Positions 13,803 through 25,882 of a stretch of DNA of 64,000 nt are shown piece after piece (within the stretch, counting starts at the first letter, position 1; each line of letters opens with the position of its first letter). The notes below the pieces were generated by a model. The model saw only the letters and a program-made list of their open reading frames with translations, made no database searches and had not been told where the DNA came from. Position numbers and translations under genes: made by a program. The DNA is from Owenia fusiformis (taxonomy: Eukaryota > Annelida > Polychaeta > Sabellida > Oweniidae). Where the stretch lies: NCBI GenBank assembly GCA_903813345.2, contig CAIIXF020000010.1:16441181-16505180 (forward strand), in the 5' to 3' direction.

Positions 13803-14377
13803 AATAACAATAGATCTAGTAAAACTTCATGAGACCAACATATCTTGTAACTGGAACTGAATATATGTTGAAAGCAATACAAGTTATGGGGAAAATACGT
13901 CGAATTATACGAAATACTTACTTCTGCTAGCCAAAATGGCCTCAGCCGGGACGAATCTAAATTGCGAATGGTCTATGTGGAACGAAACTGTAGCAATTTC
14001 TATCAATGCAATATCATTTATGGAATAAATAGTCTAAATAGTCGATCAAAGATCATTTATATAATTCAAATAACCATGCATAAAGAATTTGTTTTCAGTG
14101 AAGTCGAGAAGAATTGAGTCCATCTGAACCGACGCTCAATCACTTTGTCCATTGGTGTCAAACGTCACGCACGTTAGAATTTTATTGGTTCTATTCTATT
14201 TTCTGCATACAATAATTGACGAAATTTTCTGAACTGTGAAACTGAGATTAGACAAAGCAATAAAAATCAGTGCTTGGCACTCCTGACAAGACTATTGACA
14301 TAACCATTAGGCTTAACATAAGGACAAGATGCTTGACACGAACACTTTTATCATCACATACGAAAATTACGGAGTGG

Positions 14378-15975
14378 CTCCAGGACCGACAATTGTCGGT
14401 ACTGGAGACTGTCCAGGGGTATTTGCTGGGGTACCGACAATTGTCGGCACTCTATCGTCACCTAGTGGTGCCAGATAGAGAACCGACAATTGTCGGTACG
14501 CAAGTGGCTGCTACGTGTTTTTGCTAGAGAGCCGACAATTTCATAAATAAAGTCACTATTCTTACCTTCAGAAATAACCTCATCTCTGGTAGTCTAGTGG
14601 TTAGCGAGCACGACTCAAACACACTCGGTCCCGAGTTCGAATCCCGGCAGGCTCTGCTTTTTTATTTTGATGGGGGCATAATGCTTCTTTTGCAGTATGG
14701 AATCGTACAGGCATTAACTTGTAGTGAGCCATAATTTATTTCGACAAAAATTGATTCAACTTCCATCAAAATTGTCCTACAAGCTTCAATTAAAATACAT
14801 TTTAAGCTCTTTTCTTGTTCTATCTAATGGGTCGATATATACAGTTAATTAGGGGAGGGGATGCTTTCGCCCCCGTCGACCTCTACCCTTACTACGTCAT
14901 GGCACAGGAGAAATATCTCATTTGGAATATATCATTGTTTACTTTGCGTTTGGTAGCTCTCTCATGCGAGATGGAATCGTGGCCATTAACTAAGGGAGCC
15001 AAATGCAACTTCCATCAGAAATTGTGCTATTAGGTATGAGTACCGTAATCCAACACCAAATTCGAAAATTCATAACAATACTTTGCACATATGGCGTTCG
15101 TGACCAACTATGAAACGCTTACCCCCCATAGTGTTATATATCAAAATGCACCTGTCCATATAGGGGTTCGATTGACCTACATCAAATTATAGAGAGTCAG
15201 GTTACTTTTTGAGATATCAGCGTCCGTTTATTGTAACTCGCGTTTGCTACCACTTCCTCAATTCTTATATGACGGGCAAACGCGTAGTAAACATGCTCAC
15301 GTTCGGAACTATTTTGACCTACATCGCTATTTTCGTAATTCAAATGAAAGTTGAACTCCTCTTTATTTTGATACCAAATAGTGGCATACTAGGTACCCTA
15401 GAAGCCAACTATGGGTTATTTAGAACGATACCACAGGTTTTTAAATGGACTATATAGGGGATATACCTTTTGGCGGATGGATATGGAACCTCATACCATA
15501 AGCTTCAAATAAAAAACATTCTAGCTATTTTCTTCTATCTAATGGGTAGCAATAAACGCCCCTTTCTACGCCTGATCGGCTCAGGAGAAATATCCTGTCT
15601 GTTTAGAATATATATAGCCGTTTACTCTGCATTAATAGCTCTCAAAGGTCTTACTTGTTCATGTTTTTTATTGGGTTTTCAACGTTTACTACCATTCCCT
15701 GTTCCCGGGCTACCATTTTTTGACTGGGTTTGGTAATCCCCAGGTAACCGGGGCTAATGCCCTCCCCGGGTTTTGCACTTGTTCCCAAAATATCCGTATG
15801 ATATCTGAAATATCCCCCCGCGCATTGCGCATGCGCCAGAAAATTCGAAAATCAATATTTGTCGGTCCTCTAGCGTGTAAACACAGCATATCTCCCGTAC
15901 CGACAATTTATTTGTCGGTCCTCTAGCCTGCCACCACATCAGAGTCTAGAGTACCGACAATTGTCGGTACTCTAG
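14378..15975. repeat. Module bounded by ACCGACAATTGTCGGT palindromes
   Basis: Palindrome copies lie at 14385-14400, 14433-14448 (last base changed), 14482-14497, 15899-15919 (spacer enlarged) and 15953-15968, with half sites at 14531 and 15861. The last is the core of a perfect 30-bp palindrome at 15946-15975, and the first extends to a 30-bp near-perfect palindrome through CTCCAG and CTGGAG. Between the clusters, 14690-15720 holds degenerate repeats (atggaatcgt near 14699 and 14970; tctatctaatgggt near 14820 and 15535) and a tRNA-like sequence. Confidence 0.7.
14583..14655 (+). tRNA. tRNA-like sequence (Glu-type), degenerate
   Basis: Contains a good A box (TAGTCTAGTGGTTAGC) and B box (GAGTTCGAATCCC) at tRNA spacing, and the 5' part resembles tRNA-Glu. 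The T stem pairs 4 of 5, but the acceptor arm pairs only about 3 of 7 and no clean anticodon stem forms. It is more likely a tRNA pseudogene, a SINE head, or a pol III promoter taken up by the surrounding element than a working tRNA. Confidence 0.35.
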
Positions 15976-16518
15976 CCTTTACGTATAAATTAAGCTATGG
16001 TGTCAAAAAACAGATTAATGACGAAAACAACTACAATATTTGCTGATTCCAGATGAATGTTCCCTTTCTTACATTTAGGTGTGTGTGAAAATCGTTTTAT
16101 ATCAACGAGAAATTTAAGTAATTCGTTAATGCGAGAGTATGACACGATAAAGGACTACGTGCGTGGCGGATTAACGTGCGTAACGAAGTTTGACACCAAT
16201 CTTCGAGCAACTTATAAAGACCATATTGTCGCTTCAGAGTTGAAACTTACCACTGGATCTATAACTACATCGCGTAAATGTGTAAATAAAATACAATTTC
16301 ATTTACACATGTGATCGCGTATTTTGTATGAAAATAGGCTTTCTAACGTGCGTGACGAGTTTGACACGAAAAACGATAATGCACGCAACTGAGCATAAAA
16401 ATTATTTTCCATATATACTTCATATAGCATTGAACACAATGAGAGCTCGGTGTATCCTCCTTTCGAAAAAACACTCATCTGACTTTTTGTAAAAATAATC
16501 AGCCTGGAGCTCATGAAT

Positions 16519-16559
16519 AACGTGCGTGATGGTGTTTGACACCATGCATCACGCACGTT
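16519..16559. repeat. 41-bp hairpin of two opposed AACGTGCGTGATG motifs
   Basis: AACGTGCGTGATG at 16519-16531 and its inverse at 16547-16559 flank ggtgtttgacacc, itself an inverted repeat. It sits about 380 bp from the right end of the 5.9-kb element. Confidence 0.75.
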
Positions 16560-17499
16560 AGTTCTAAATTGACATTGTCTTATTTTTCGAGTATGGTAGA
16601 TTTATTATCTGAAAACGAAATGATTCACATAGATAACCTCTGTAGACTTGTGGCAACACATTTTTCCGCCTCATTTCCAGAAAGAAAGATCCAGGGGATG
16701 TATCTCTGATGTACCCCCCAAAATTGCTTAAAAAACTGCAAAAACAGCTGGACACGAAGCCCAAAAAAGTGAATAACTTCAACAAATTTTAACATTTTCA
16801 CCTGATATTATCCTCAGTATCTTTTTGACCTCTACTGAGTTGAATAAAATAATCGTTTTTGGCTATACTTCTCAAAATGTTGAGATATCGAGCATGTAAT
16901 ATTGAACTTTTGAGTGACGAACTTTTGAAAAAGACCCATATCTAGTAATTAATTAATGAAGCAACTCCCCTGAGCCAATTAATTTGGAAGTGACATGTTC
17001 TGATTAACACTCTTATCCTTATCCAGATTTTGTAAAAACTAAACCAGAAGCGACTTGAACACAAGAGACAACATTTTCATGGATCCCTTTTAAATTTTAG
17101 CGAAGAAGTAAATTGGCATTTTTTCAATTTCACCAAATTAAAGTAGGCGACAAATTGACCAATCTACAGTAGTTGCTGTAGATCAAATGTGACGGAGGCA
17201 TAAGAGGTTTCTGGAATCATGATTGAAAAAAGATGCCAACACAATCAACCCATGTAGTCATGGTGACATTAAAACACTAGTAGTGTACAAAAATGACTTT
17301 TGACATTTACAAGTAACTACTGGAGCACAATGAAAGGTCACATTGGATTGCAGATATGAACTCCTTTTGACATCGAACAGATAATTCATCCCTTTTTGAC
17401 ATCTTTTTCTATTCACACTTGGTAGCAAAGTGCAATGAATATTCTACTTGAATGTACTCTTGTCGTTTATTTTGAGCTAGACCTTCACATTACATGATA

Positions 17500-17701
17500 C
17501 AGTAAAACCCGTAAAGTAGAACACCTCTTTAACTGTTTAAGTGAAACACCCCAGTCAGTGGAATACCTCCTTAATAGTAGAACACTTCCAGAGTACTGTG
17601 ACCAATTGACGAATGTTAAATGATCCCCTGCAAATGAAAAACCTTCTAAATGGAACATTTTTAGAGCTACCAAAGGTGTTCCACTTATGCAGGTTTTACT
17701 A
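17500..17701. mobile_element. MITE with CAGTAAAACC ends (copy in unit C)
   Basis: Flanked by TA, starts CAGTAAAACCCGTAAAGTAG and ends GGTTTTACTA, with gtagaacacc near the left end and ggtgttccac near the right. The TA duplication suggests Tc1/mariner-type mobilisation. It lies just upstream of UGT1 exon 1. Unit B keeps only the right part (about 30950-31022). Confidence 0.75.
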
Positions 17702-17777
17702 TACAACAATAAAGTAAAATAACAAGTCTTAGTATCTAGAGAACATTCTGTCATAAGTGTCTTGACAAAAAACAAAT

Positions 17778-19530
17778 ATGAGAGTTATTTTACTTTTAGT
17801 TCTGAGCTGTTTTGCTCTCGAAAAAGTCAACACTGGAAAGGTAACTTTATATTTTACTTTACATTATTATTACATACCTAAGTAAACAGAGTAAGGTGAA
17901 GAACTCCATCAATCTATCTGGGCCATAACTTTAATTTTTGGGAAATTTTAACAAACAATTTTGCCTAAATGTCGTTTACAAAGTTATAACTGCTACTTTA
18001 TTATTGTAGGTGTTGATTCAACCTTTTCCACTATGTAAGCTATCACGGATAACAGCTATGGAGCAGATAGCACTAATCCTTTCAAAGGCTGGTCATGATA
18101 TAACATACTTCGTCCACACGGAATACACTGCCTCAGAAATACTTAAAGCAGCAAATGTTACCATTATCACATATGAGTATCCCACAAAGGACCTAACATA
18201 CATTCTGGGAGAGGATACGATAACAGATTTCACGAAAATGACAATTCTAGAAGAAATGGCATTTGTGTTTCAAAAAGGACAAATCCACGACATATATGTT
18301 AACTATTCAATTTCTGCATATTTCTCAAATATGGACCAATGGAGGGGACTCAAAGCCCAGAACTTTGATTTGATAATATTTGACAGCCACGATTTTGCTT
18401 TAGGAAGGCTCATGAAGGAATATCTAGACAGACCTGCCATACTTTGGTCAAATGCCGGCTTTGAGATGCATATCGATAACTGGCTGGTGCCATTGCCTGT
18501 ATCATATATACCTATCATGTTTGTGTCATATAGTGACCAAATGACTTTTAAAGAACGAGCAATGAATACATTTTACTATGTGGCATTACAGTACTACATG
18601 AAAGACTGGTGTGACACGAGAAATAATGCTTTGGAAAAGGTCGCTGATAAAGTTAGATTGCCTCATAAAATTAGACCTGTTCTCAATGATGCAGACCTCA
18701 TATTTATCCAGTCTAATTTTCCATACTTCTACCCTCGTCCAATCATGCCAAATGTTGTCCCTGTATTAGGGTTACTAGATCGTGACCATAAGCCAATTGA
18801 TGCAAAGTTTCTCAACTTCATAGATGGCGCTAATGATGGTTTTATCATCTTCACACTAGGTACATTGGCAACAGGTTTCGATGCGCAAACTCGGGAAATT
18901 TTTGCTACTGCGTTTGCGATGTTGAAACAACGAGTTTTATGGAGGTATATTGGCTCTGATCCTCTATCACTAGGCAACAATACAATGTTGTCACCATGGT
19001 TACCACAAAACGATCTTCTTGGGCACCCAAAATTGAAATTATTCATTACCCATTGTGGATCAGGAAGCTCGGGAGAAGCTGTTTACAACGCTGCACCTGT
19101 GATTGGTCTTCCTTTATTTTTAGATCAGCGCCATCACTGTGCTCTTTTGACAAAACGTCATAAAATGGGATTAACATTATCATTTGCTGATATCACATTG
19201 GACACATTTTCTGCTGCGATTGTTGAGGTCCTCGGAAACCCTCAGTACAAGAAAAATGCTGTAAAAGCGCAGAAACTGGTCCGGGATCAACCCATCAATG
19301 CTACATACACAATTCAGTATTGGTGTGAATATATTATGAAGCACAAAGGCGCACATCACTTGAAATCTTCTGCCATGTTTGAACTGAACTTCTTCCAGTA
19401 CTTCTTATTGGACATACTACTGCTTGTATTAGTTACTGTGGTGATTTCTTTGGCTGTACTATATTGCATCATTAAACAGTTGGTACTGTGTCTTTGTAAA
19501 TATAAGTCCCAGAAACTTAAGAAATCTTAA
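17778..19530 (+). CDS. UGT: UDP-glycosyltransferase 1 (tandem copy)
   Basis: Exon 1 is 17778-17840 and exon 2 is 18010-19530, spliced at gtaact and ttgtag in phase 0; 527 aa. The long exon opens with GTG directly after the acceptor, so the true start is the ATG at 17778 in the signal-peptide exon. It carries the UGT signature ([14 protein letters not shown]), LPLFLDQ, Asp146, Arg34 in the usual His place, a C-terminal membrane helix and a KLKKS retrieval tail. The N-terminal half differs from copies 2 and 3 at several residues (for example CKLSRITAME and LEKVADKVRLPHK), which may change acceptor preference. The C-terminal half differs from UGT2 at one residue that I can see (Asp against Gly, base 18959). 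No disabling change was found. Confidence 0.9.
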
Positions 19531-21476
19531 GATATATTATTCTTATGGCAGGCTCATGGCGGTCAGGCCACAAGGATGAGATATATATAGCCAAAATGAC
19601 GCAACCTCCGAGGAGGAGCAGACTTACAGAATACGTCTTATGATACAATCATGTAATCAAAAAATGAAAATGTTTTCAGCTAAAAGTTAAAAAAACTTAT
19701 TCATGTTATTGAGCTTACACCTTATATTCCACATGGAGAAATTTATTGTTTAGTTTGGTCGTCTTTGTTGTCAGGCAAATTGTAGGAATTCGAATGAAAA
19801 TTCACAAGGATTGGTCTTCGACATTCCTTTGTGAACCTTTCAGGAGGAAACCATAGAATGTATGATAAATTTATGCAGCAATACTATCTTGGTTGTATTG
19901 AAAAAAGTCACACCGTCAGTTGATCAGAACGTCACACATTTGCTGATCATTTTTGGGAAGTAAATTGGATTTTTTTTTATTTGAAATGAGTGCACAGTAA
20001 ACTCCCTGAATAAAGGAGAAAATTAAATATTTTGATCAAAATTCAACTTGCTAATGGGCTATAGCAGAAATCACGCCTCAACATGGAGATCACAAAAGAA
20101 TGCTGCGTGCAATGTTGCTTGTAATAATGTTTTGTGGAGAGTAATAAATCAGTATTGCTATTATTTATACATTTTTTTATTTTATATATTATGAGCTGGA
20201 ATGTACAAAGAAAAACTGTACATATCTTACAATATAACATGAAATTCAACATTAACTATTGCTGTTAAAATCAATTGTTTTACAATGTTAACAAATATAG
20301 CGAATCAGATGCTATTTTTCACTGAAACTGAGATATAGATATAATCCCATCCCCCAGCATTCGATAGGGTTCTTCTGTCGTATCAGCTGGATTTCCATTT
20401 CAATCCATTAGAAGGTTTATGTGTCTTTTATTTTGCTATAAAATCGTTATCTCAATAAACAAGTTTCAACGTAACACAAATGATTTTAACAGAACTATAC
20501 ATAAATACATGAACTCGTGGATGACAAGGATATGCAATGTACATACAAACAATATAAAACCTAAGTCAAAATAAATAATTCAAATAAATGACTATTTTTG
20601 GTTAATAAATTGGTCGACCCTTCTTTCCAATCTTTGATGAGATCAGCTCATGTATTCTGACATTTTTACACAAAAAGTTAAATTGATTCACTTCTAATGT
20701 CTAAAGGTATTTAAATTTCAAAACACTTTATCCTTTCATATTAAAATCAATATATTATCACTAACTAGTAACTTGGCAATTCTATTATGAACAAATTACA
20801 CATTCCCACTTGGCAATTAATAAAGATCATTTTTACAAGCGACATACTCCCACTTTAAATTAACTGAAACTGAGATTTTTCTTTGACACCTCTTCCTAAA
20901 TGGAGCTAGTACACATAACATGCACTGAAAATTAAATGGATTTTAAAATCTGAATTTCAAAATCCATAATACAAAGCTTCATCTAATACAAATAACCCCT
21001 ATAAAAATTGGTGAAGATTCCTACATCTAGATGTACAATTGATATTAGGAAGTACTTATTTTACTGCAATATTCACTTGTTTTACAAACACAAAATCCAC
21101 AACTCCTTGTTCCTCATATTCATTCGGTCTCCATTCATAAATATCATTTACATACAGAGGTTCAGGTTCTCTGGCCTATTTCTCTTCTGAACTGAACTCT
21201 ACTGAACTCTAAGTGAAAACCCTTGCAAAATATATCACGTTCCTTATTTAATATCAAACACATGTCAAACAGACCTTAATAATAGGTCAGATTTTTGAAA
21301 TATATATTTTTGCAATATTTCCTATTTTGTATGGTGGGTGTGAATCTGCCACAATATATTTTGAAGGGGTTCACTGGATTCAATCATTCATGTCATGATA
21401 ATGGATTTATTAATGATAGCTGTCTTGCTGGATCACTGAGTAAAATGAAATGAAATTACACTAAATTCTTTCATCG
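19531..21476. other. Gap between UGT1 and HYOU1-B, duplicate of 33364-35309
   Basis: Matches 33364-35309 base for base as far as I could follow, at an offset of 13833. No gene seen. Confidence 0.75.
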
Positions 21477-22015
21477 TTATAATTCATCATCGGGACCATT
21501 TTCTCCATGTCCATGTTTAGTTTCTTCAGTTTCAACTTTCTCTGATTTTTCATCATTGTCTGATTTATCTGAAGATTCTGTTTCTTTTTTATTATCAGAT
21601 TGTTCTTCTGTTTTGGTAGATTCTGTATTAGACTCTGGAAGAGGAATATATAATATGTAAATTGACAGATACAAAGAAACGTTTCAAGCCTCGCGAAACT
21701 GCATTGTTTTCTGGTTAATAAAAAGTTTTGATTTAGCAGTTTTATATCCAGAAGTCATTCTACTAGACTTGACAAGTCTGACAAGATTAAATATGATTAC
21801 TGTCAAACTAATTTGATATTCAGAGGAGCTTTGAAAAATCAGTCTAAGCAAAATGCTGTAAAACTTTATTTATATATACCTGTATTTTTAGTTTCTGTAT
21901 TTATTGGTTCTTCAGTTACAGGTTCATCTCCATTCTCTACTTCTACCTGAACATCTTCATCATCATCCTCTACTGAAACAAACAAAAATGTATAATTCAT
22001 TTTCAATGTGGTATG

Positions 22016-22853
22016 TAGCCTTGCCCAAGTCGGTATTTTTTACTTATCTGATCTTGAATTATTACCGCCTTGTACAATCCAATACACCTGCGCTGATATT
22101 ATGCAGAGTTATTTAACGGTTTCGAGATTTCCATAATACCTACGCTATCAGGGGTATCGCGAAACCTTATGGATTAACAGATATACGCGTGGACAGTCTG
22201 GACACGACGTGTGACTTCAGGCTGATTGACCAATCAAAAACGTTATCAGGTTGACCTGCATAAGCAAAGCAATCTTCCCGATTTGAAATTCAATGCCGAT
22301 GATCTGATTGATCGTTTCTTTAGAGTTACAATATATTATGTAATTAAATGTACATAGGGAATGTAAGAGTCATTAATATAAATTAGATATATAAATTAAA
22401 TCATGCAATAGATTTAAAACTGATTTCGCGATGAAAATGCAAGACCGAGTCCAATGTAGCGGGTCATGTAGTCGATCAGTGATTGAATCTCAGCCTACAT
22501 GTTCATTTGAATTCAGCGATCGTTTTAACGTTTATTGTTGAAATCTTCTCACCTCCGGTTACCGATCGATGCTCCGGCATCCACTAAACTCTGATTGATA
22601 TTTATCTGATAAAATATTTGTATTTTCATGATGAATTCATGCAAGTTTGTTCGTGAAAAGTTCCGGCGAAAAGTAAAAAGTGTACTTGTTTTTGACCTTG
22701 CATAATAATGAGCTAACGCTGTAGGGCCGTCGCTGATTGGTCAAATTTTACCGACATAAACATTGAGTCGGTAAAGCACGTGGCTTTCTCTTTGGTACAA
22801 GGCGGTCATAATAGAAATCAAGATAGTAAAAGAGACCGACTTGGGCAAGGCTA
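22016..22853. mobile_element. 838-bp MULE-like element with 9-bp target duplication
   Basis: Ends are TAGCCTTGCCCAAGTCGGT and its exact inverse; the inverted match continues with about 85 percent identity for some 62 bp, out to accgccttgtac. TGTGGTATG flanks both sides (22007-22015, 22854-22862) and occurs once at the matching site in unit A (35840-35848). A 9-bp duplication and long TIRs fit Mutator-like elements. No transposase frame is present. It lies in HYOU1-B between exons 23 and 24. Confidence 0.85.
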
Positions 22854-25310
22854 TGTGGTATGGTACAAAAAGGTTTCATCGGATAACATGTTGGGCCAAG
22901 ACCAAATTCATTGTGTCGCTCAGGAAGCTATTTAACAGTTTAACCAAACATTTAGATTATATACATTTTGAATTCTGACAGCTTTTTTTCTTAGTTGAAT
23001 AACTGGTATAATATGATAAGAGGGGGAGGGGGTTGGGGGTAACCATAACAAAAATATAACATTTACCTTTTTTCTTATCTTTTTTATCTTTTTTATCATC
23101 TTTTACTTTTTTAGTGCCAATGTCCTCACTGGTTGTATTAGTAGTTGTATTAGATGCTTTAGTCTCTTCCTTTGGTTTAGGTTTGGGCTTGTAGTATTTC
23201 GCCTTACTAACAAGATACTTCACTTCCCTATCGAGGGCTTGCACTTTAGTTGCAATGTCCTCTATAAGGATTACTGGCTTTTCATATAGGGGGGTTTTCT
23301 CTTGCAGGGCCAATTGTTCTTCTCTCCAGGCCTGAAATTATAATGTAATCTTCGGTGAAAAAAAGTTGAACCGAAAATTGCTCAAACAGTTATTAATACG
23401 TTCATCAATATTTGTAAAAACACACTTAGTCTTTGACATTATAAATTAATTTATGTCTTCAAGAATCAAGGTGTTAACGCAATGTAATGGACATAATTTT
23501 ATGAAGCCTGGATGGTTTGTTGTAAACTTATCTGAAACTAATCTTTTATAGAAACCATAAAACAGACTGTTTTGTTTAATTGAAATAAAGATGAACAATG
23601 GACGATGCTAAAGTATAATAAAAAGCATCTGGATTAGAAGACTTACTGTAGTTTCATTGACAAGTTTGGCAAGCGTGTTGAATTCAACTTCAGTGAAGAT
23701 CTCATCTCCTTCGGTCATACCTGCTGTAAAGTTCTTCATGCCTTCTTTGAAATGAACTGAATAGTTGAGCATAGATTTGAGCGCATCTAAGGCAGCAGGT
23801 CTCTCTGATACCTCCTTTACACGTAATATGACATCTTTCATCTTTGCATGTAGATTAGCTTAGACACAATCAGGGAAACTGAAGATTAGCTTTACTTTAA
23901 TACAAAGTTCAAAATATATTTGAAAATCACTTTAAAGCATGAGAAGTGTAGGCTGTCAAACTATAGATTAAGTTATGTCACATGCTAATCACATGACTCA
24001 CCTGAGTTGGTACACCGTCTTCCTGTTCATACAACCAATCAGAAGCCTCGCTCAGTTTCCCTGACAACACACTACGTTCCTCTTCTGTTGAGCATTTCTC
24101 ATAGTCCTCCTGGTAGAGTTTATCCTGGTAAGTGAATATGTAGGACTCCAGTTCATTTTTGGCAATCTCAAGAAGTCTTTTTTCCTCATCTTTCTTTCTC
24201 ATATCATCAATCCTTGAAAACAAGAAAGAACATGACCAGTCCCTTAACAAACATTCTATTGTCATCAATTATTCTTGACATCCTCTGTCCAGTGTTTTAC
24301 TACATCAGGTCTACTGCTGTAGCAAAGGAATGCTTGTCCAGATCATTTGCTGTACAAAGGACCCCTTGAACAGTAAACATGAATATGGTAATAAGATGTT
24401 CTCATTGTTATACAATTTCATGTAAAATTTCAATGTCACTTTTGAAGAATGTAATTGCTATCTTGGAAGTCATTATATATAGGCCTAACCTCATTCACAC
24501 ATTGACATAACTCTTAATTGCAACTTTTCTTGGCCTCATTGCATAATTGCACTCATTTTTTGCACTTACTTTTTCTTCATTGACTGTATTTTATCTTCAG
24601 AGGGTTCAGGTAGACCTCTATGTTCTGTCCTGGCCTCAATAGGTTCTTTGATTGTCTGTGGCTTTGGTGGTTTCTTCTCTTCTTCCTTCTCCTCCTTCTT
24701 GTCTTTGTCTCCCTTCTTGCCCTTCTTGTCTTTCTTGCCTTCCTTGAATATCAAGTCAAACCACATGTGTATTCTCCAAGTACGATAATTGTGTAGTATT
24801 TAGCAATGGGCGTGTACATGCACATGTATGTTCTTCTAAGTACAATAACTGTAGTTTGAATATTCAAAATAACATTTTGGATTTAGTCAAGTTGGGAGCA
24901 CAACTAGATCTCACTTACCCTGGAATCATATTTCTCTCCATTTGCCTTCTTTTTCTTCTCTCCATTCTTTGTCTCCTCTTTATCACCATCAGCCTCAGTC
25001 TTATCACCTTCCTGTTTAGTCTCCTCATCAGACTTGCCCTAAAAGAGAAATATAATGCATTCATGTTTTGAAATGAAAAAACAGAGGGCAAAGGGGTGGA
25101 CAAGAATGAGACAAGCAAGGAAAGAAGAACTAGCAAGTATAGGATAAGCAATAAATGAAGTACAAACAGTAAAAACAACAAGCAATGAATTAGGAAGGAA
25201 TTCATTTCAAATTATATACAAACTTTTTCTATAGGCTGAATATGTTATTGTGAATTTTTCTTCCAAAATTGAGATTCATCACTTAAATCTTCTATATCTC
25301 ATTTCAATAT

Positions 25311-25569
25311 ACGAGCCTGGCCATAGGAAAACCGGTCTTATCACAAAAATTAAAATTGTGCTACAGAGACTCAAAAATGAGCCCAAGATTAAGAGGAAAA
25401 TATGCTAAATACAGATCCGACTTTTTGCTCTATATATGCAAGGAAAAAAAATAGTCAAGACATAAGCCATGGCTCATTTGAAAGGTCTCTTTGTGCTTTC
25501 TAAGATAAACAAAAAATCAGAATGACTGAAAAATTCTGTGATAAGACCCCTTTTCCTATGGCCTGGCTC
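25311..25569. mobile_element. 259-bp MITE in HYOU1-B intron
   Basis: Left end GAGCCTGGCCATAGGAAAA and right inverse TGAGCCAGGCCATAGGAAAA, followed inward by ggtcttatcac on both sides. Units A and C lack it (caatatattttgttattg). The target duplication is short and AT-rich, so its length is ambiguous. Confidence 0.8.
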
Positions 25570-25882
25570 ATATTTTGTTATTGATCTGATAAAATGCACA
25601 CCTCAGTGGTGTCAGCTTTTTCCTCTGTTGGTTCAGCATCAGCTGGTTTGTCATCAGCTGGTTTGTCTTCCTCTGCAGGCTTTTCTGCCTCCTCTTTGGT
25701 TTCCTAAGAACAACAACATGCAGAGTGCAGACTAAGACAACACTAGCATAAGGTATACTGAATAATGAGGACACAATGGGTCATGGTGGTTGTTTTTGAG
25801 ATGTAAGATTGAGTGAAAAAGAGGAATCAGAATGGAAGTTGGTTAAAACTTTCAATGGTATGTGATAGAAACATAGAATAGC

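Larger units (their letters stand above)
11045..16937. mobile_element. 5.9-kb element with short TIRs and AACGTGCGTGACG repeats
   Basis: Starts GGGTCTTTTTCAAAAGTTCG and ends with its inverse; the perfect TIR is 25 bp. Copies A and B read straight through (ctactatatctag), which gives ATAT on both sides: either a 4-bp duplication or a TA duplication with T...A added to the ends. It contains at least ten AACGTGCGTGACG-like motifs, mostly near the two ends, many followed by TTTGACAC. A hAT-like element with a satellite (12085-13802) is nested in it, as is a module of ACCGACAATTGTCGGT palindromes (14378-15975). No reading frame resembling a transposase was found. Confidence 0.8.
1..19701. repeat. 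Tandem segmental duplication, unit C (truncated by window edge)
   Basis: Third unit with HYOU1 exons 23-13 and UGT1. Length is inflated by insertions at 4479-6453, 9887-10391 and 11045-16937 and by an internal duplication of exons 15-17. The unit continues left of base 1. Confidence 0.8.
18673..23340. repeat. Near-identical tract with 32506-36327
   Basis: From the middle of UGT1 exon 2 through HYOU1-B exon 23 the sequence matches 32506-36327 with only one base difference that I noticed (18959), apart from the 838-bp insertion at 22016. Outside this tract the same paralogues differ every few dozen bases. The sharp edges point to recent gene conversion or a very recent second exchange. Confidence 0.8.

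Noticed and set aside
15209..15926. Several 70-90-codon plus-strand frames within the 5.9-kb element
   Set aside because: No domain pattern, no consistent start context, and overlap with degenerate non-coding repeats.
14385..15968. CRISPR-like array of the ACCGACAATTGTCGGT repeat
   Set aside because: Eukaryotic context, irregular spacing, perfectly palindromic repeats, and no even-length spacers.
18729..19046. Minus-strand 105-codon frames inside the UGT genes
   Set aside because: Shadow frames of the UGT signature region, repeated because the UGTs are repeated.
20043..20252. 69-codon minus-strand frame repeated at 33876
   Set aside because: Identical in both places only because the flank is duplicated; AT-rich with no recognisable features.
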